A stretch of 64,000 nucleotides of DNA, taken from contig JAFFJZ010000004.1 of assembly GCA_018340375.1 (NCBI GenBank), positions 45,920,001 to 45,984,000 of the forward strand, read 5' to 3'. The notes beneath the pieces were generated by a model. That model was not told where the DNA came from. It saw only the letters and a list, made by a program, of their open reading frames with translations, and did not search any database. The position numbers and the translations under genes are program-made. Position 1 is the stretch's first letter, and every line of letters starts with the position of its first letter. The DNA comes from Gonatopus flavifemur. Taxonomy: Eukaryota > Arthropoda > Insecta > Hymenoptera > Dryinidae. This document shows, piece after piece, positions 45,202-56,799 of the stretch.

Positions 45202-45719
45202 GATATAAAAGGAGCGATATTATTACTATGAAAAACTAGGAATATCTCACAATGTATGACAAAACTTCCATGAATGTACCAGAATCGAAAATTCCATCGC
45301 AATAAGTGGTTCCTGATTTCAATATTGGAGTATTGCAACTCCCGATCATTTCCAGGGGTTATACACAATCAAGATTTCCAAAAAATAGATTCTTCATTCC
45401 ATTTCCGTAATTCACACATATTTGAGTGTGCACAAAAAGAATTCCAAGACAACCTGAGAAATATTTTCGAAGTTACACGGACATTTATAAAAAATTTGTA
45501 ATGAGCTACCCACTATGTGTAATGAGCTTCCGAAACTTTCCTAATAGAAATTCCTAATCATTGACGAGTTTTTTGATGCTTAAGTAGCTCCAAATTGGAC
45601 ACTTGCGAGTTGCGAGGGTTCATCTTACTTTTAATTCTCTCGGCGGTCTTTCCTTTTCCCTTCTTTTTTTCTTCTCTTGATGGACATTTTCCTTCAGCTA
45701 TCTGTTGCTTTTCAATAAT
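45202..45719. other. Unassigned DNA
   Basis: No feature supported; it may include the 3' flank of the pogo element. Confidence 0.4.
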
Positions 45720-47858
45720 TCAGCTTGTTTTATGTTCTTGTATTCCCCTCCATCGTTGGGACGTAATCGCAAAAGGCACTCTCTTTTTTACCGCTTTTCG
45801 TTCTTTCCCTTCTCCTCTGTTATCAAATTTGGGCCAATGCAAGTGTTTATTCCAAATTTCTTCTGTTGAGTGATTTCTTTCGTTTGCGGAACGAATCACC
45901 ACATTGCTCAATATTTTTGGTTCTTTTCGTATCCCAACAAGTGTATTGTTTTTTGTTGAAATTGTCTGATCTGCCGCATTGCAATTTTTTTCAATGTCAT
46001 TTCCATTATTCATACCTATACGCATCTCATTCAATGAGTCTGTATGGCTTTCTGTGGACTGCTCCTTCGTAATTTCCTTATTATAAATTGTATCTATTTT
46101 TGGAGACGTTTCATTGAACAAAATATTGGATATGTCATTGGTTCACTTGAAGCATTTGTGAACTGTATCATAGGAGTTACTGCATTGTTAGCAGATATCT
46201 GAATAAGCTAATGAGTTGAGTCTTCCACGATACTGGATCCATCGAGAATTCGTAATGCTGTTGCAATATCGGTGAGAGAAAACGAAACGTCATCTCCTTT
46301 ACATTCAATAGGTATTCATTCGAGTATTTCAAATTCACCTAGACATTGAGAATCTTCAATTTTTTGTATCTGGTTTGTTGCACCACCAATATTCAAATTA
46401 GAACCCTTGTTCAATTGATTCTCCTCATTCACATGAGTAAGATCCAGATCCTCTGATCTCTCGATGCACGCAGTTTCTAAACTTTGTATAGAATATCATT
46501 GCAGTTGTTGGATCCAGTTGCAGCGAGTTCATTTGTTTCGCCCGGTCCTAAAATATACTCTATCACTTTTCTCGTTGTTGCGTGTTCATCCGGAGTTGGA
46601 GTACTCTCTAGTAAAATACTTGAACTTTGTACATTTTTGTGTCGATCTGAGATGCATTTTGAGTAATTGATCGCATCAGGATTGAATGGAAATAATCCAC
46701 ATGCTCTGAAACCGTTCAGAATTGTTTCTTTCTTCGCCGATTCATCAAATGCTGTTTTGAACAACGAAACGAAGTTTGCTCATGGAATGGCTTTACTTGG
46801 CTTTTCTTTCCTTCATAACAACAAGCAGTCTTCTTCCAGCTAGCTTTCAGTGGCCTAAAAATCGAGACGTCGCATGATTGCATGATATGAGTAGAATTTG
46901 GAGGGGGGCAATATAAGATAATTTGTTTCTCAGTACAAAATGTGCTCAGCTCGAAACTCAAATGTGATTTGTGTCCATCAAGGAAAGGAATGACGGGAAA
47001 CTTTATGTTCTTCCTCAGAAGGCACGGATAGAATGCATTGGTTATATATTCGTAAAAGGTACTTGATACCATCCATCCAGAATCGGAACGACCAATAGCC
47101 CATCCTTCTGGAACTGATCGAACAAGGTGGCTGGGAATTCTTTTGTAAGGAAATATTACCATAGGAGGTGGCACTTCCCCGTGAGCAGAATATGTGCACA
47201 ATACTGTAATCGATTCTTTTTCTGGGCTGCTCGCAATTTCATGGAAATTTTGAAATCCCTTTAGTCCTAGTACACCACCCGTTTGCGGACATGTGTGTCC
47301 TCCTGTTTCGTCAAAATTAAATATACGATTACCATCTTGGAGTACGTCCATCATATGCCCTTCTCCAACAAATTTTGTTACTTTAGCGAACCAAGCTCGT
47401 AATCTTTCTTAAGTGACAGTTGCTCTAGCTTTGGAAATGATTTCAGCATTTCGTTCATCTATCTGCGGTTTTCGTTTAAGGAACAGTGACAACCATTTTT
47501 TTCCCCGGTCTGTTATCAACAAACACAGTGTTTTGCCCATCTTCCTTCAAAATAACTTGTACAGCATCTTTCGCCACTTCAGGATGTATTGGGAACCTGC
47601 TCTGGCTTTATTAATAATCCATTCTTCCAATCTCGATTCTTCATTTGCCGTTAATACAGTTTCAGGACCCATTCTTCGAATTATAGGTACTTTCCCCGAG
47701 ATTTTGTTATGAAGTGTACCTTTTGGTATTCCATACTTGGCTGATGCTCCAGACAATGTTTCCGATTCATTCTGGATTTCATTCAAGGCGTTTTGTAAGT
47801 CGTCTTCGGCGTATTAAAATCTGCCATAGGGTCTTTTTGCTTTTGCTGAGCTACTCAT
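45720..47858 (-). pseudogene. pogo/Tigger-like transposase, interrupted
   Basis: The ATG at 47858 opens MSSSAKAKRPYGRF, a TAA follows, then the Psq-type helix-turn-helix (SGASAKYGIPKGTLHNKISG) and the CENP-B-like region to ERNAEIISKARATVT with a TAA at about 47411. The DDE domain (47354-46716) has RIFNFDETG, VIPFLDGHKSHLS and PPNSTHIMQSCDVSIFRPLKASW: all three Asp present. After a shift at 46760 comes ILNGFRACGLFPFNPDAI, a Ser/Asn-rich tail with more breaks (46476-46122), and the C-terminal HLHWPKF...PFAITSQRW (ending 45720). This is the full pogo-type order. At least four stops or shifts disable it. TIRs were not found. Confidence 0.92.
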
Positions 47859-48134
47859 AATCTATGGAGAATTGGATGGAATCAAACATGATATTCACAG
47901 ATCCCTTAGATCACTGAGTAATCTTAAAGAATAATCACTGCCATAATTTTTATAGCATAATGACATAGATTCAAAATATTTGTTGTCACTTGTGTCATTG
48001 TATTTTCAATGAAACAAAACACAACAGGAAGATATCCACTGTATGAATGTGATATACAATTCAGTATTCATTGAGGTAGTATAACAAAAATCATTTCCAT
48101 TCAAATAAAGATATTCAATCACATAACTTTTCAG

Positions 48135-48390
48135 TACACGGAAAGAAGAAAACAGCACTGGTTACTGTCCATAACAGCAATCAGTTGAAAAACAAATGAA
48201 AACACGCTTGAATGATAGAGGTTAGCGCGATCACAGTGAAGGGTACTGCAGTGAAATTCGTCAATGCTGCTTGGACATTAACGGTTACTGGGAGACGCAG
48301 TAATGAACGGCGTGAATTTGATTCTTCATTTTTTTTCAATGAATTACTGCGATTCACAGTAGCCATTGCTGTTTTCTTTTTTCCGTGTAG
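48135..48390. mobile_element. MITE, TA duplication, CACGGAAAGAAGAAAACAGC ends
   Basis: The left CACGGAAAGAAGAAAACAGC is repeated in inverse at the right (GCTGTTTTCTTTTTTCCGTG) with about 33-bp arms and TA on both sides. 256 bp. Sub-terminal ACTGCGATT-TCACAGT elements also pair. Just after it, TGAATGAACGATGTGGTTCA repeats several times (48428-48470). Confidence 0.85.
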
Positions 48391-48564
48391 GATTGAATGT
48401 GGTTCATCTACTGGCTTTAGGAAATCCAATGAATGAACGATGTGAATGAATGAACGATGTGGTTCATTCACATAATTTGGGAAACCCATGAATGAACAGT
48501 ACCGTTTATTCACTAGAAAACTGCATCTACAAGATCTAGTAATTGAACTCTGCTAATTTGTGAG

Positions 48565-50242
48565 CAGGGATGAGGATTAAATCCGAGCGGCAATATAACT
48601 CCTGAAGCGCTCGCGATCAAAACACGTATCGATCGTAAGAAGAACTTTCGGTCGATGAGTAAAAGGTTTCTGGCTCTTTAAGTATTCGATACCTGCGGGA
48701 TGAGGATTTGCGAAGAGTGCTGTATGTTTGCTCGTATGTAGAGCTAATCATATGAAGAGCCGGTTACCTGAACTCTCACAAAGGATCGCTCTTTCTGCGA
48801 TCCGAATGTGTGAGGATTCATACCTGCTGGATACTCCAAAGAGCGATCCCTCGAAGAGCGAGGACACTTTAGATCCCGAGCGAGCAACTCTTTTGAGGAG
48901 TTAAACCTCCGGGCTCTCGCATACTTCAACTCCTTGAGCGATCGAATCGTAGAAAGAGCGAAGGATTCGATCAAGGAGTTAAACTCCTGATCGAAAAGGA
49001 GTTTCACTCGTGTCAGAGAATAGTCCATCAGCTGAATATGAGAATGCGTATGGAAATTATGTCCGTGGGTTCTATGAATGGGAGTCTGAATTTTTTTGGT
49101 CGTAGAATCCGAATTTGAAACTATTGTCGTAAGATTCGTGATCCGTGTTTTTTTATAAACAATTGAATTTTTATAACGCATCGACGGTCAAACTATTGTT
49201 TTTATCGGAAAATTGTTCAGACGACAATTATTCATTTCTCATCGGAGAATACACTTTATCTGAACTATTTTTTCGATTTCTGGATTGTTTATTCGAATGC
49301 ATTTTTTAAATAAATGATTAGGTCGCCGGAACTGGATCTTTTAACGGCGGTTTGAGTGTAGTTGGTCGGAGAATCTAGATTATTGGATGCCTTTTTGGGA
49401 ATTCATAGCCCGTGTTTTGTTATAAACAATTGAATTGTTTATAACGCATTGACGGTCAAACCATTGTTTTTATCGGAAAATTGTGAAAATGAAAATTATT
49501 CATTTCTCATCGGAGAATACACTTTGTCTGAACTATTTCTCCGATTTCTCAATTGTTTATCTAAATGCATTTTTTAAATAAATAATTAGGTCGCCGGAAC
49601 TGGATCTTTCAACGGCGGTTTGAGTGTAATTGGTCGGAGAATCTAGATTATTGGATGACTTTTTGGGAATTTATAGCCCGTGTTTTGTTATAAACAATTG
49701 AATTGTTCAGATCACGAATCTTACGACAATAATTCCAAATTCGGATTCTACGACCAAAAAAATTCAGACCCCCATCCACAGAACCCATGGACATAATTTC
49801 CATACGCACTCTCATATTCAGCTGATGGACTATCCTCTGACACGAGTAAAACTCTTTTTCGATCAGGAGTTTAACTCCTTGATCGAATCCTTCGATCTTT
49901 CAACGATTCGATCGCTTAAGGAGTTAAAGTATCCGCTCGCTCTTCGGCTCGACTCCCGAGTTGAGTTAAAGTCCCAACTCGTTGAAGAGTTTAACTCGTG
50001 ATTCGAGCCGCTCGCATGGTCTTAGGATTCGATCGCTCAAGGATCTAAAGTATACGACCGCTCTCAGATACAACTCGGGAGCGGATTCGTTGTATTAGAA
50101 CCTGCTTCGACTCTCATTCGGATTCAATCCTTAGTACTTGTTACCTGCTCCTATCCCGAGCGGATCACCATTATGAATTCCGAGGGTCGCTCGCTCTACG
50201 ATGCGAACTCGAAAAGATCAAAACTTTTGCTCTACATCCCTG
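48565..50242. mobile_element. hAT fold-back element with 8-bp TSD
   Basis: CAGGGATG at the left and CATCCCTG at the right, with exact TTTGTGAG duplications (48557-48564 and 50243-50250), mark a hAT-type element. Inner arms (about 48935-49142 and 49712-49935) pair almost perfectly, including the 9-mer GGAGTTAAA and its inverse; outer arms have been reshuffled from the same short units (GAGCGATCGAAT, GAGTTAAACTC). The centre (49143-49711) is a tandem duplication with a 266-bp period. 1,678 bp, no gene. Confidence 0.9.
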
Positions 50243-50250
50243 TTTGTGAG

Positions 50251-51700
50251 TAATTTCAGGTTCTATGTGGTGAAATGCATACGAAATGAAAAATTCGATT
50301 CATAATCCACTCACAGTAACAACTACTTGATATTATTGACATTTTTGTGTCAAAAATATATCCTCAAAGTGAGAGAAAAAGTGGCCATACTTACTATTTT
50401 GTGTAAAGCGAGACACACTCTCCACGGAAACGATTCACAATTCAATTGCACGAACAAATGATAAATGTGTGACTAGTGGCGCTGCTCCGTGATATAATAA
50501 AATACGAACTTCATTCGAAAAAATGCGGGGATAATATAATTAGACCCTGTTTTCTCAATAAAACAAGGTTCCGTTCATTCAATGGTGACTGTTAACTCAC
50601 TGGTGCACTGACCCTACCACTATAAAACCTGATAAAACCTTGTGAGAATAAATCAGATCCTATACTGGTAGTTGACAATTTGGCAAAACAAGAACTCTAT
50701 TTTTCATTCCTCTATTCCCAAATAACGCTATTCCTAAATATTCACATCCTCACATGAGTCTATCCCCAAATATAACTATATTATGTTATATTAATTTTGG
50801 AGTAATCATTAATTATGATGAAACAATTTCATGATTCATAACATTTATAATATTTGATGTTATGAGCAAAATGATTCTTTTGGAATTTTATCTACCTCTA
50901 TCATAAGTTTTTTCAGAGAATTGAATTTAATTCGAGTTGAAGTTGTTCTGGAGTAAGAACTTAATCAATATCCATCCAATTCTGATATGAATGAGTATAG
51001 TTTTTAAAGCTTCGTCTACAGAGACGGTCAATTTGAATTGGCAATCTATCTACATATATATTAGGATGGAGCGAGAAACACTTTTTTTCAAAATTGAACT
51101 TTCCTGACCTTCAGGAAGTTACTAAATCACCTGAGAATATTCTCTCTAAACCGCAGCGAGAAATATTAACATTTCGAAGTTCCACACTGCAGTTGAAGTT
51201 TTATCATTGGATTCAATCAAATTCCTGTTGGTTTGAAAATAAAATCCCACTCTTCCGTCATGAAAATCACTAATTCAATCCTGACCTACTTTAGTATGTT
51301 CGGCGTTCCATAAATTTAAACAGGCATGCATTATTTCCTACATCACGTATTGTACAACAAATCTTGTTGTATAATTGAAGCGCATGTGTGTTACATAGAA
51401 TTCTGAACTTCCTGATTTGAGCAAGATCCAATCACAAGTTGCGAGGAAATCAGGATTCATCACAGTTTGAACTACATGTGTAGTACAAATGCAGGTCATA
51501 TCTGTGTGTTATCTTCCCGTCAAGACGTGATGCAAATGAAATACAAATGAACGTCATGTGGCTATCTGGGAACTTTCAAGATATACAATTTGCCATTGGG
51601 TATTCCTTATGGGAAAAGAGTGTTGGTTCCAATACTTCTCGTGGAAATAGTATTTAGGAGTATCGAGTCCCGGAACTATATAGCATACATCGCGTTGACA
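50251..51700. other. Unassigned AT-rich DNA
   Basis: No supported coding region. Nothing repeats clearly within this 1.4 kb. Confidence 0.55.
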
Positions 51701-52420
51701 ATTTACATGAGAATTCCATGTGTAGGATCGAGTGTATGTAGTATCGATCTGATCGACGTTTTGTGGGAAACCCTTATGAAGGATCGCAGCTATGTAGCAA
51801 CACACTCATTCAGGATCTAGGCATCTGTACAAAAGAATGACATATGTAGGATCTAGCATATGTAGCATCGAGGTTATATAGGATCGCGGCTATGTAGTAA
51901 CGCACTTATGCAGTATCGAGCTGATCGATATTTCATTATTAAAATCCTCATTAAGCAACGCGCTTATGTAACATCGAGGCATCTGTTTCATATGTAGGAT
52001 CGAGCATATGTAGTATCAAGTCGATCGACGTTTGGTGAAAAAATCCTTAGAGAGGATAGCAGCTATGGTGAAAAAATCCTTAGGGAGGATAGCAGCTATG
52101 GTGAAAAAATCCTTAGGGAGGATAGCAGCTATGTGGCAACGAACGCATGCAGCATCGAGGCGCCTGTACCATATGTAGCATCGCACTCCTGTACCCTGGT
52201 AAAGACGCGGATTGATTTGGATAAAAATTTGCCGATGGATACCACCAAAATAGGATTGGAACGAACAGAAGTGAATTGTATTTCTATCCGTTCCAATCCT
52301 ATTTTCATATCCTCCTGCAAATTTTTGTCCGAATCTATCTGCGTTTTTCCCAGGGTAGCATCGGAACACCTCGGCATAATATGTAGGATCGCCGTTATGT
52401 AGCATCGACGGCGACTCGTA
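51700..52420 (+). repeat. Degenerate TAGGATCGAGCATATGTAG repeat array
   Basis: Short strings (ATATGTAGGATCGAGC, ATGTAGTATCGAG, GATCGACGTTTGGTGAAAAA, AGGATCGCGGCTATGTAGC, GCATCGAGGC-TCTGTACC) recur in the same order with a period of about 120-130 bp. Between 52060 and 52135, a 36-bp unit (GGTGAAAAAATCCTTAGGGA...) is itself triplicated. An inverted single-unit copy is at 10285-10515. Confidence 0.8.
52194..52355. mobile_element. Fold-back MITE in the repeat array, TA duplication
   Basis: TA-CCCTGGTAAAGACGCGGAT on the left; inverse ATCTGCGTTTTTCCCAGGG-TA on the right. Arms are about 75 bp and pair through CAAAATAGGATTGGAACG. 162 bp. It interrupts one unit of the array. Confidence 0.85.
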
Positions 52421-53113
52421 GATATGTCAAATAGAGGGGAAGATGGACAGTTTCTGAACGAAAAGGAAATGGAGAATTTCTCTTGAGTACAGCCCTCTTT
52501 AATAAATGTTTACGAATCCTTCTAGAGATTGGGGATCGGCGATACTGTATCGATATGTGGAAATATCGATATCAAGATGCTAAAATACCGATATATTATA
52601 TCGATACTTCATTAGCCTGATATTTTGGTACATTGATAACCACATATGAATATCGAGTTTCGATACAGGCAGAGTGAAGATGCATGTACGCACGGACTGT
52701 AAAAAATGCACGGAGAAAAGAGATCTTCAAAAAATAGTCAAGTTCGCTGACATATGTATATAAGCATAGCCCCGACATGTGACATAGCAAATTATATCAC
52801 GTTAAATATTGATTTGTAGCTCATGAAATTCGAATTCAGTGATGGAATTTACAGAATTGTCAATTCTCATAGGGATTCATAAGAGTACTAAGTGACGTTA
52901 CATTTTGTAATACTTTCCATCTCATAACCAATAAATTACGTAGCTCATTTTACTTAAAACACGTGAGAAATATTTATTGCTATATCAAATATTGAACTCT
53001 ACTATTTTTTAAGGGGACAATTTTTTGCATGTGGACTGCTGAATTCGTTTTGAAATCAAACATTGATATACATTTGTTCATTCCGATGAATAGGTCATAA
53101 ATGGCGAAGAACT

Positions 53114-53360
53114 ACCCAAACAGACACGAAGATATCTTTTAGAATTCTAAAAGATATCTTCCAGAAGTACAAGAAGTCTTGAATAATTTTCTAAAAGATA
53201 TCTTTTCGTATTCGAAAAGATTTCTTATGCAACATGAATAGATTTCTAAAAGATGTCTCGGAGACTTCTCTAAGATATCTTTAAGAAGAAATTAAGAAAT
53301 CTAAAAGAGTTCTTCAAGATTTATTAAAGATGTCTTAAAAAATTCATAAAAATATTTCGG
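53114..53360. repeat. AAAGATATCTTT-rich palindromic stretch
   Basis: AAGATATCTT and close variants recur about eight times in 220 bp (53130-53345), giving overlapping small hairpins. It begins TA-CCCAAACAGACA, like the MITE tips at 20750, but no right tip was found. Confidence 0.65.
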
Positions 53361-53384
53361 AAGAAGCTTGAATTTATTCATAAA

Positions 53385-53570
53385 AAAAAATTCCAACCTC
53401 TCCTTCTTCCTTCTCCCCCTCCTCCTTCTCCGCCCGCCATATTCGTCTTTGTCGCTCACGCACTCCTATGAAGTTCATTTTATCTCAATCCTTGAGGTTG
53501 CGGGAATCGAACCCGCGCATCTTACGATGTACTTACGCTTCAGTGATCTGAGCTATAGAAACAGCTTGGT
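53385..53570 (-). repeat. tRNA-derived SINE
   Basis: On the minus strand, TAGCTCAGATCACTG (A box) and GCGGGTTCGATTCCCGC (B box with a perfect T-arm stem) begin the element. A GC-rich body (GTGCGTGAGCGACAAAGACG, GGCGGGCGGAGAAGGAGG) and a run of T complete it. Acceptor ends do not pair, so it is not a functional tRNA. Confidence 0.7.
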
Positions 53571-55244
53571 TTCGATACTTATGATTGTCAATATAACACA
53601 TTTTCAGAGTAAAAGTGATCTTTTGAAAAAACTGTTATTATGTAAACAAATGTCAGATAAGTTGGTCGTGGATACCACAGATCCTTCCTAAATTATTTCT
53701 ATCCCAACGTTATTGAAGAATAGCTTATTATTGAGAATTTTTTTGAATTTACTCGAAGGCTGTACATAAAATTGAGCGTGAAAAGTTCAGTAATTTGTAA
53801 AATATTTGTGTCCTGAAGATTCGTTAATTCCTGCGCGGGTATTAAAAGGTTACAAAATCTTAATTTTTGAACAAATTATTCAGTCAATTTGTAAGAATGA
53901 AAATCAATTGATTATTTTTCATGTCCCATGTAATTTATGGTAATGAAGGGAATTCCCTGTGCTTGTAATTTGACAGATGATTTTTTATTGCTAAAACCCT
54001 TAGGCTCCATTTATAACTACATATATATATTGTTCAATAAAGTGATGTAGAAATACTCTTTGGAAGCAAATCACAGTCAAGTATGCATCGTGCCAGTAGT
54101 TCATTTTGATCAGAGGAAGGAAATTCACTGCGCTTCCAATATAAGTGTAAGATAATATCATTAACGATTCAAGTCATACTCATTCGCAGACAATTTATTC
54201 CAACAAACTTACAGTTCATTTCATATTATGCACATTGTTTGAGTGAGGAAGTCATTTCACGTCACTTATCAAGAAACACTCCACTTCACTTTGAGTGATT
54301 AAGGTAACTCAATCAGAAGCTCATATATATAAGTGAGCAAAATGATAATGAATGCCAATGATACACGAACTTCACTTTGAAGCATTGAAAAAAACCGTGA
54401 CCGCTCTTTTCTTTGGATAATATAAATGAAAGAGATCTATGTGACTTTTACATACCATAAATATGATTCCACAAAAGTCTTCTTTGGGATTTGATTTTGA
54501 TGAAAAACAGGGACACTTGAAGAATCATGACGATACATTCATAACTTGTAATATTTTCTAGTTCACTTCTTACACATAACATGATGTGAATAATTTTTCA
54601 ATGGAAAGCACAAAATAATGAATTTAAACCAAAATATAATCTTATCAAAAAAATCACATTGATTTATCACTGTTATAAAGAATTTTATGTTTCATGAGAT
54701 ACAAAACAAAAACAAATTCCAAAAGTAGGGTTATGTCTTTATGTTATGTTTATTGAAATCACTTTTCTAAGCACTGTCAATTCTATCACTTATATTTTAC
54801 GGGAATGAATTTTGACAATTTTTCAGCGCGATGATTCCGATATGTAAAAGTACGAAGAATGTGTAGTTTAAATGTAGCGGGTCAACTTTCGTGGTACAAC
54901 CGCCAGGGGACTGGTGGAACTGTTTACTAGCAAATTTCTATCAAATAAGCTCTGAATTTCAAAGTGCGGAATAGCTACGTTGGCAAGGTCTGAGGTTTCG
55001 GTAGGTTAGGTAGGTAGGTAGAGCAGGTTCGGTTCCCCGTTAGGTTAAAAACTTTTCACCATCGCCAACAAAGTTATTCCAGACATTAATGATTAATGTG
55101 TGTCATATTGCCTTTCTACCAACACATAGTGAAAGCGAAGTTTGATGTTATTTTTTTTTAATCATCTTTGAATAAATCAATAAAAGTAAATTTAGTGAAA
55201 TTCCACGAAAAGATATGATAAGTTAAAGTTGGTATTTATATAAA

Positions 55245-55336
55245 ATTCCCAGATAGCACAATAGTTTAAAAAGAGGTCTATATGAATACATTGTATCCAT
55301 TATGAACTCTTTTAGAACTCTTGTGCTATCTGGGAT
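55245..55336. mobile_element. Tiny MITE, TCCCAGATAGCACAA ends
   Basis: TCCCAGATAGCACAA on the left and TTGTGCTATCTGGGA on the right are perfect 15-bp inverted repeats around about 60 bp. The tips resemble the CCCAAGCAGCA family. Confidence 0.7.
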
Positions 55337-55686
55337 TACTACATCTTTGACTGGCATTTTTCTCCGTGTAACCTCTTCATGTATAGTTTTTTTCAAGTTT
55401 TTCACTATTTTTTGATGAGTAACTAGTGAGTATGGCTAGTGAGTGCTTCATCATGTTGAGCGTTACATAACTTACAAGGCCCTTGTAAGTTTCACTTGCA
55501 AGGCCCTTACTATGACAAGAGTTGAACTTGCGAGTACCTCGAATTTTACTTGAGACAATTTCTACCAGGGATATCGATACACAATATCGATACTATGAGT
55601 CCGTATCGCCGATCCCTACTAGAGATAGAATAACATACCTCCTTGGATGAACTCTTCAACCAATCTGTCAACTATTGCATAAGAAA

Positions 55687-55757
55687 TCCCATGTGGGAAA
55701 AATGTCAAAAAATGTATACGATTGTATACATTTTTTGACATTTTTTCTCACATGGGT
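55687..55757. repeat. Long near-perfect hairpin
   Basis: CCCATGTGGGAAAAATGTCA pairs with TGACATTTTTTCTCACATGGG across a short GATT loop; stem about 32 bp with two or three mismatches. No coding or TE context is evident. It could be a small MITE or a source of hairpin RNA. Confidence 0.8.
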
Positions 55758-56243
55758 ATGGTAAATTTTCATCAAGCCCTATTTCCACCACCCTCAAAAT
55801 TTCCCACTTTTCACCAAAAACCGAGGTAAGCTCACTTTCTGACAAAAATCAGACGGAGCTTCTCCGTTCTGCAAACTTCCCTTCTCATCGTCAAAACGGA
55901 TTTCTCAAACTTGTGCACTGGGTTATTCATCAATATCGCATAATCCATCTTCGTTACGAACTTCGAATTGTGTGACTATTGCAGCACTCGATAGATCCTG
56001 ACGAGGCATCGACATTCAAAACAAATCGTCTAAGAATCTTCCAATCACTTTACTAGTAAAAAGCAATAACATAAAATTACCACATATGTGTTCCACCAAA
56101 CGATCAAAACCAACCTCCCAACTGAATCAAAGTTACCTCCCATTTCAATTGTAAATTTATTACATTGAATGAAAAATTTCAAAAATCATTCAAACCTCTA
56201 AGCTTTTAAGGAAGAATATGATACATCTTTCACACAAATATAC

Positions 56244-56799
56244 AGGGCGTTTCAGAATTCATCATCCAGATTTCTGTGGTGTTTCCTGCAGTCAAAATGC
56301 AATAATTTTCCGTTTGAACACAATTTTTTGAAAGATATGAGCATTGTCAGATTTCCCTCCAAATCCAAATAACTCAACAGCATTGTGTTCTACATTATTG
56401 AGCCTAACACCATCCTCTATTTTGGAAAACGCCGAATCTCTGGACAAAGAACTCAATTATCCTATTATTCTTTGTTTCGGAGGAACAACGATTTGAAATT
56501 TTCTGGCTTCCGGCCAAACAGAATTCGGCAATTTCAAATTACTATAGCTCCGAAACAAAGAATGAAAGGATAATTGAATTTTTTTCTCACAGATCTGGCG
56601 TTTTCCAACTTGGAGAATGGTGTTAGGCTGAATAATTTAGAACAAAACGTTGTCGAGTTATTTGGATTTTAGAAAAATCTGGAAATGCTCATAGCTCAAC
56701 AACTAAACCACCAACAAATTTTTTTCAAACGGGAAATTATTGCATTTTGATTCCAGAATACACGACAGAAATCCGAGTGATGAATTCTGAGACACCCTG
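56244..56799. mobile_element. Fully palindromic mariner-like MITE
   Basis: CAGGGCGTTTCAGAATTCATC at the left and its inverse GATGAATTCTGAGACACCCTG at the right. The arms of about 270 bp pair to the centre (GTTTCGGAG and CTCCGAAAC). TA is present on the left only. 556 bp, no gene. Confidence 0.85.

Larger units (their letters stand above)
52530..55618. mobile_element. Non-autonomous hAT-like element, 3,089 bp, with 8-bp TSD
   Basis: TGGGGATCGGCGATAC at the left, its inverse GTATCGCCGATCCCTA at the right, and exact CTAGAGAT on each side (52522-52529 and 55619-55626). TATCGATA strings follow at both tips. No transposase frame was found. The first 586 bp recur at 62674. A CCCAAACAGACA-tipped insertion, an AAGATATCTT-rich stretch and a SINE lie within. 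The interior 53700-55560 is otherwise unassigned and AT-rich. Confidence 0.85.

Noticed and set aside
45720..47858. A host gene derived from a pogo transposase
   Set aside because: Several in-frame stops and shifts show that it is a decayed transposon copy, not a domesticated gene.
51700..52420. CRISPR-like array
   Set aside because: The words vary and units abut each other without unique spacers; it is a compound tandem repeat.
52596..52790. Minus-strand 64-aa frame, also at 62740-62934
   Set aside because: Shared only because both lie in the duplicated hAT segment; no domain seen.
53494..53570. A functional tRNA gene
   Set aside because: A and B boxes and the T-arm are present, but the acceptor strands do not pair.
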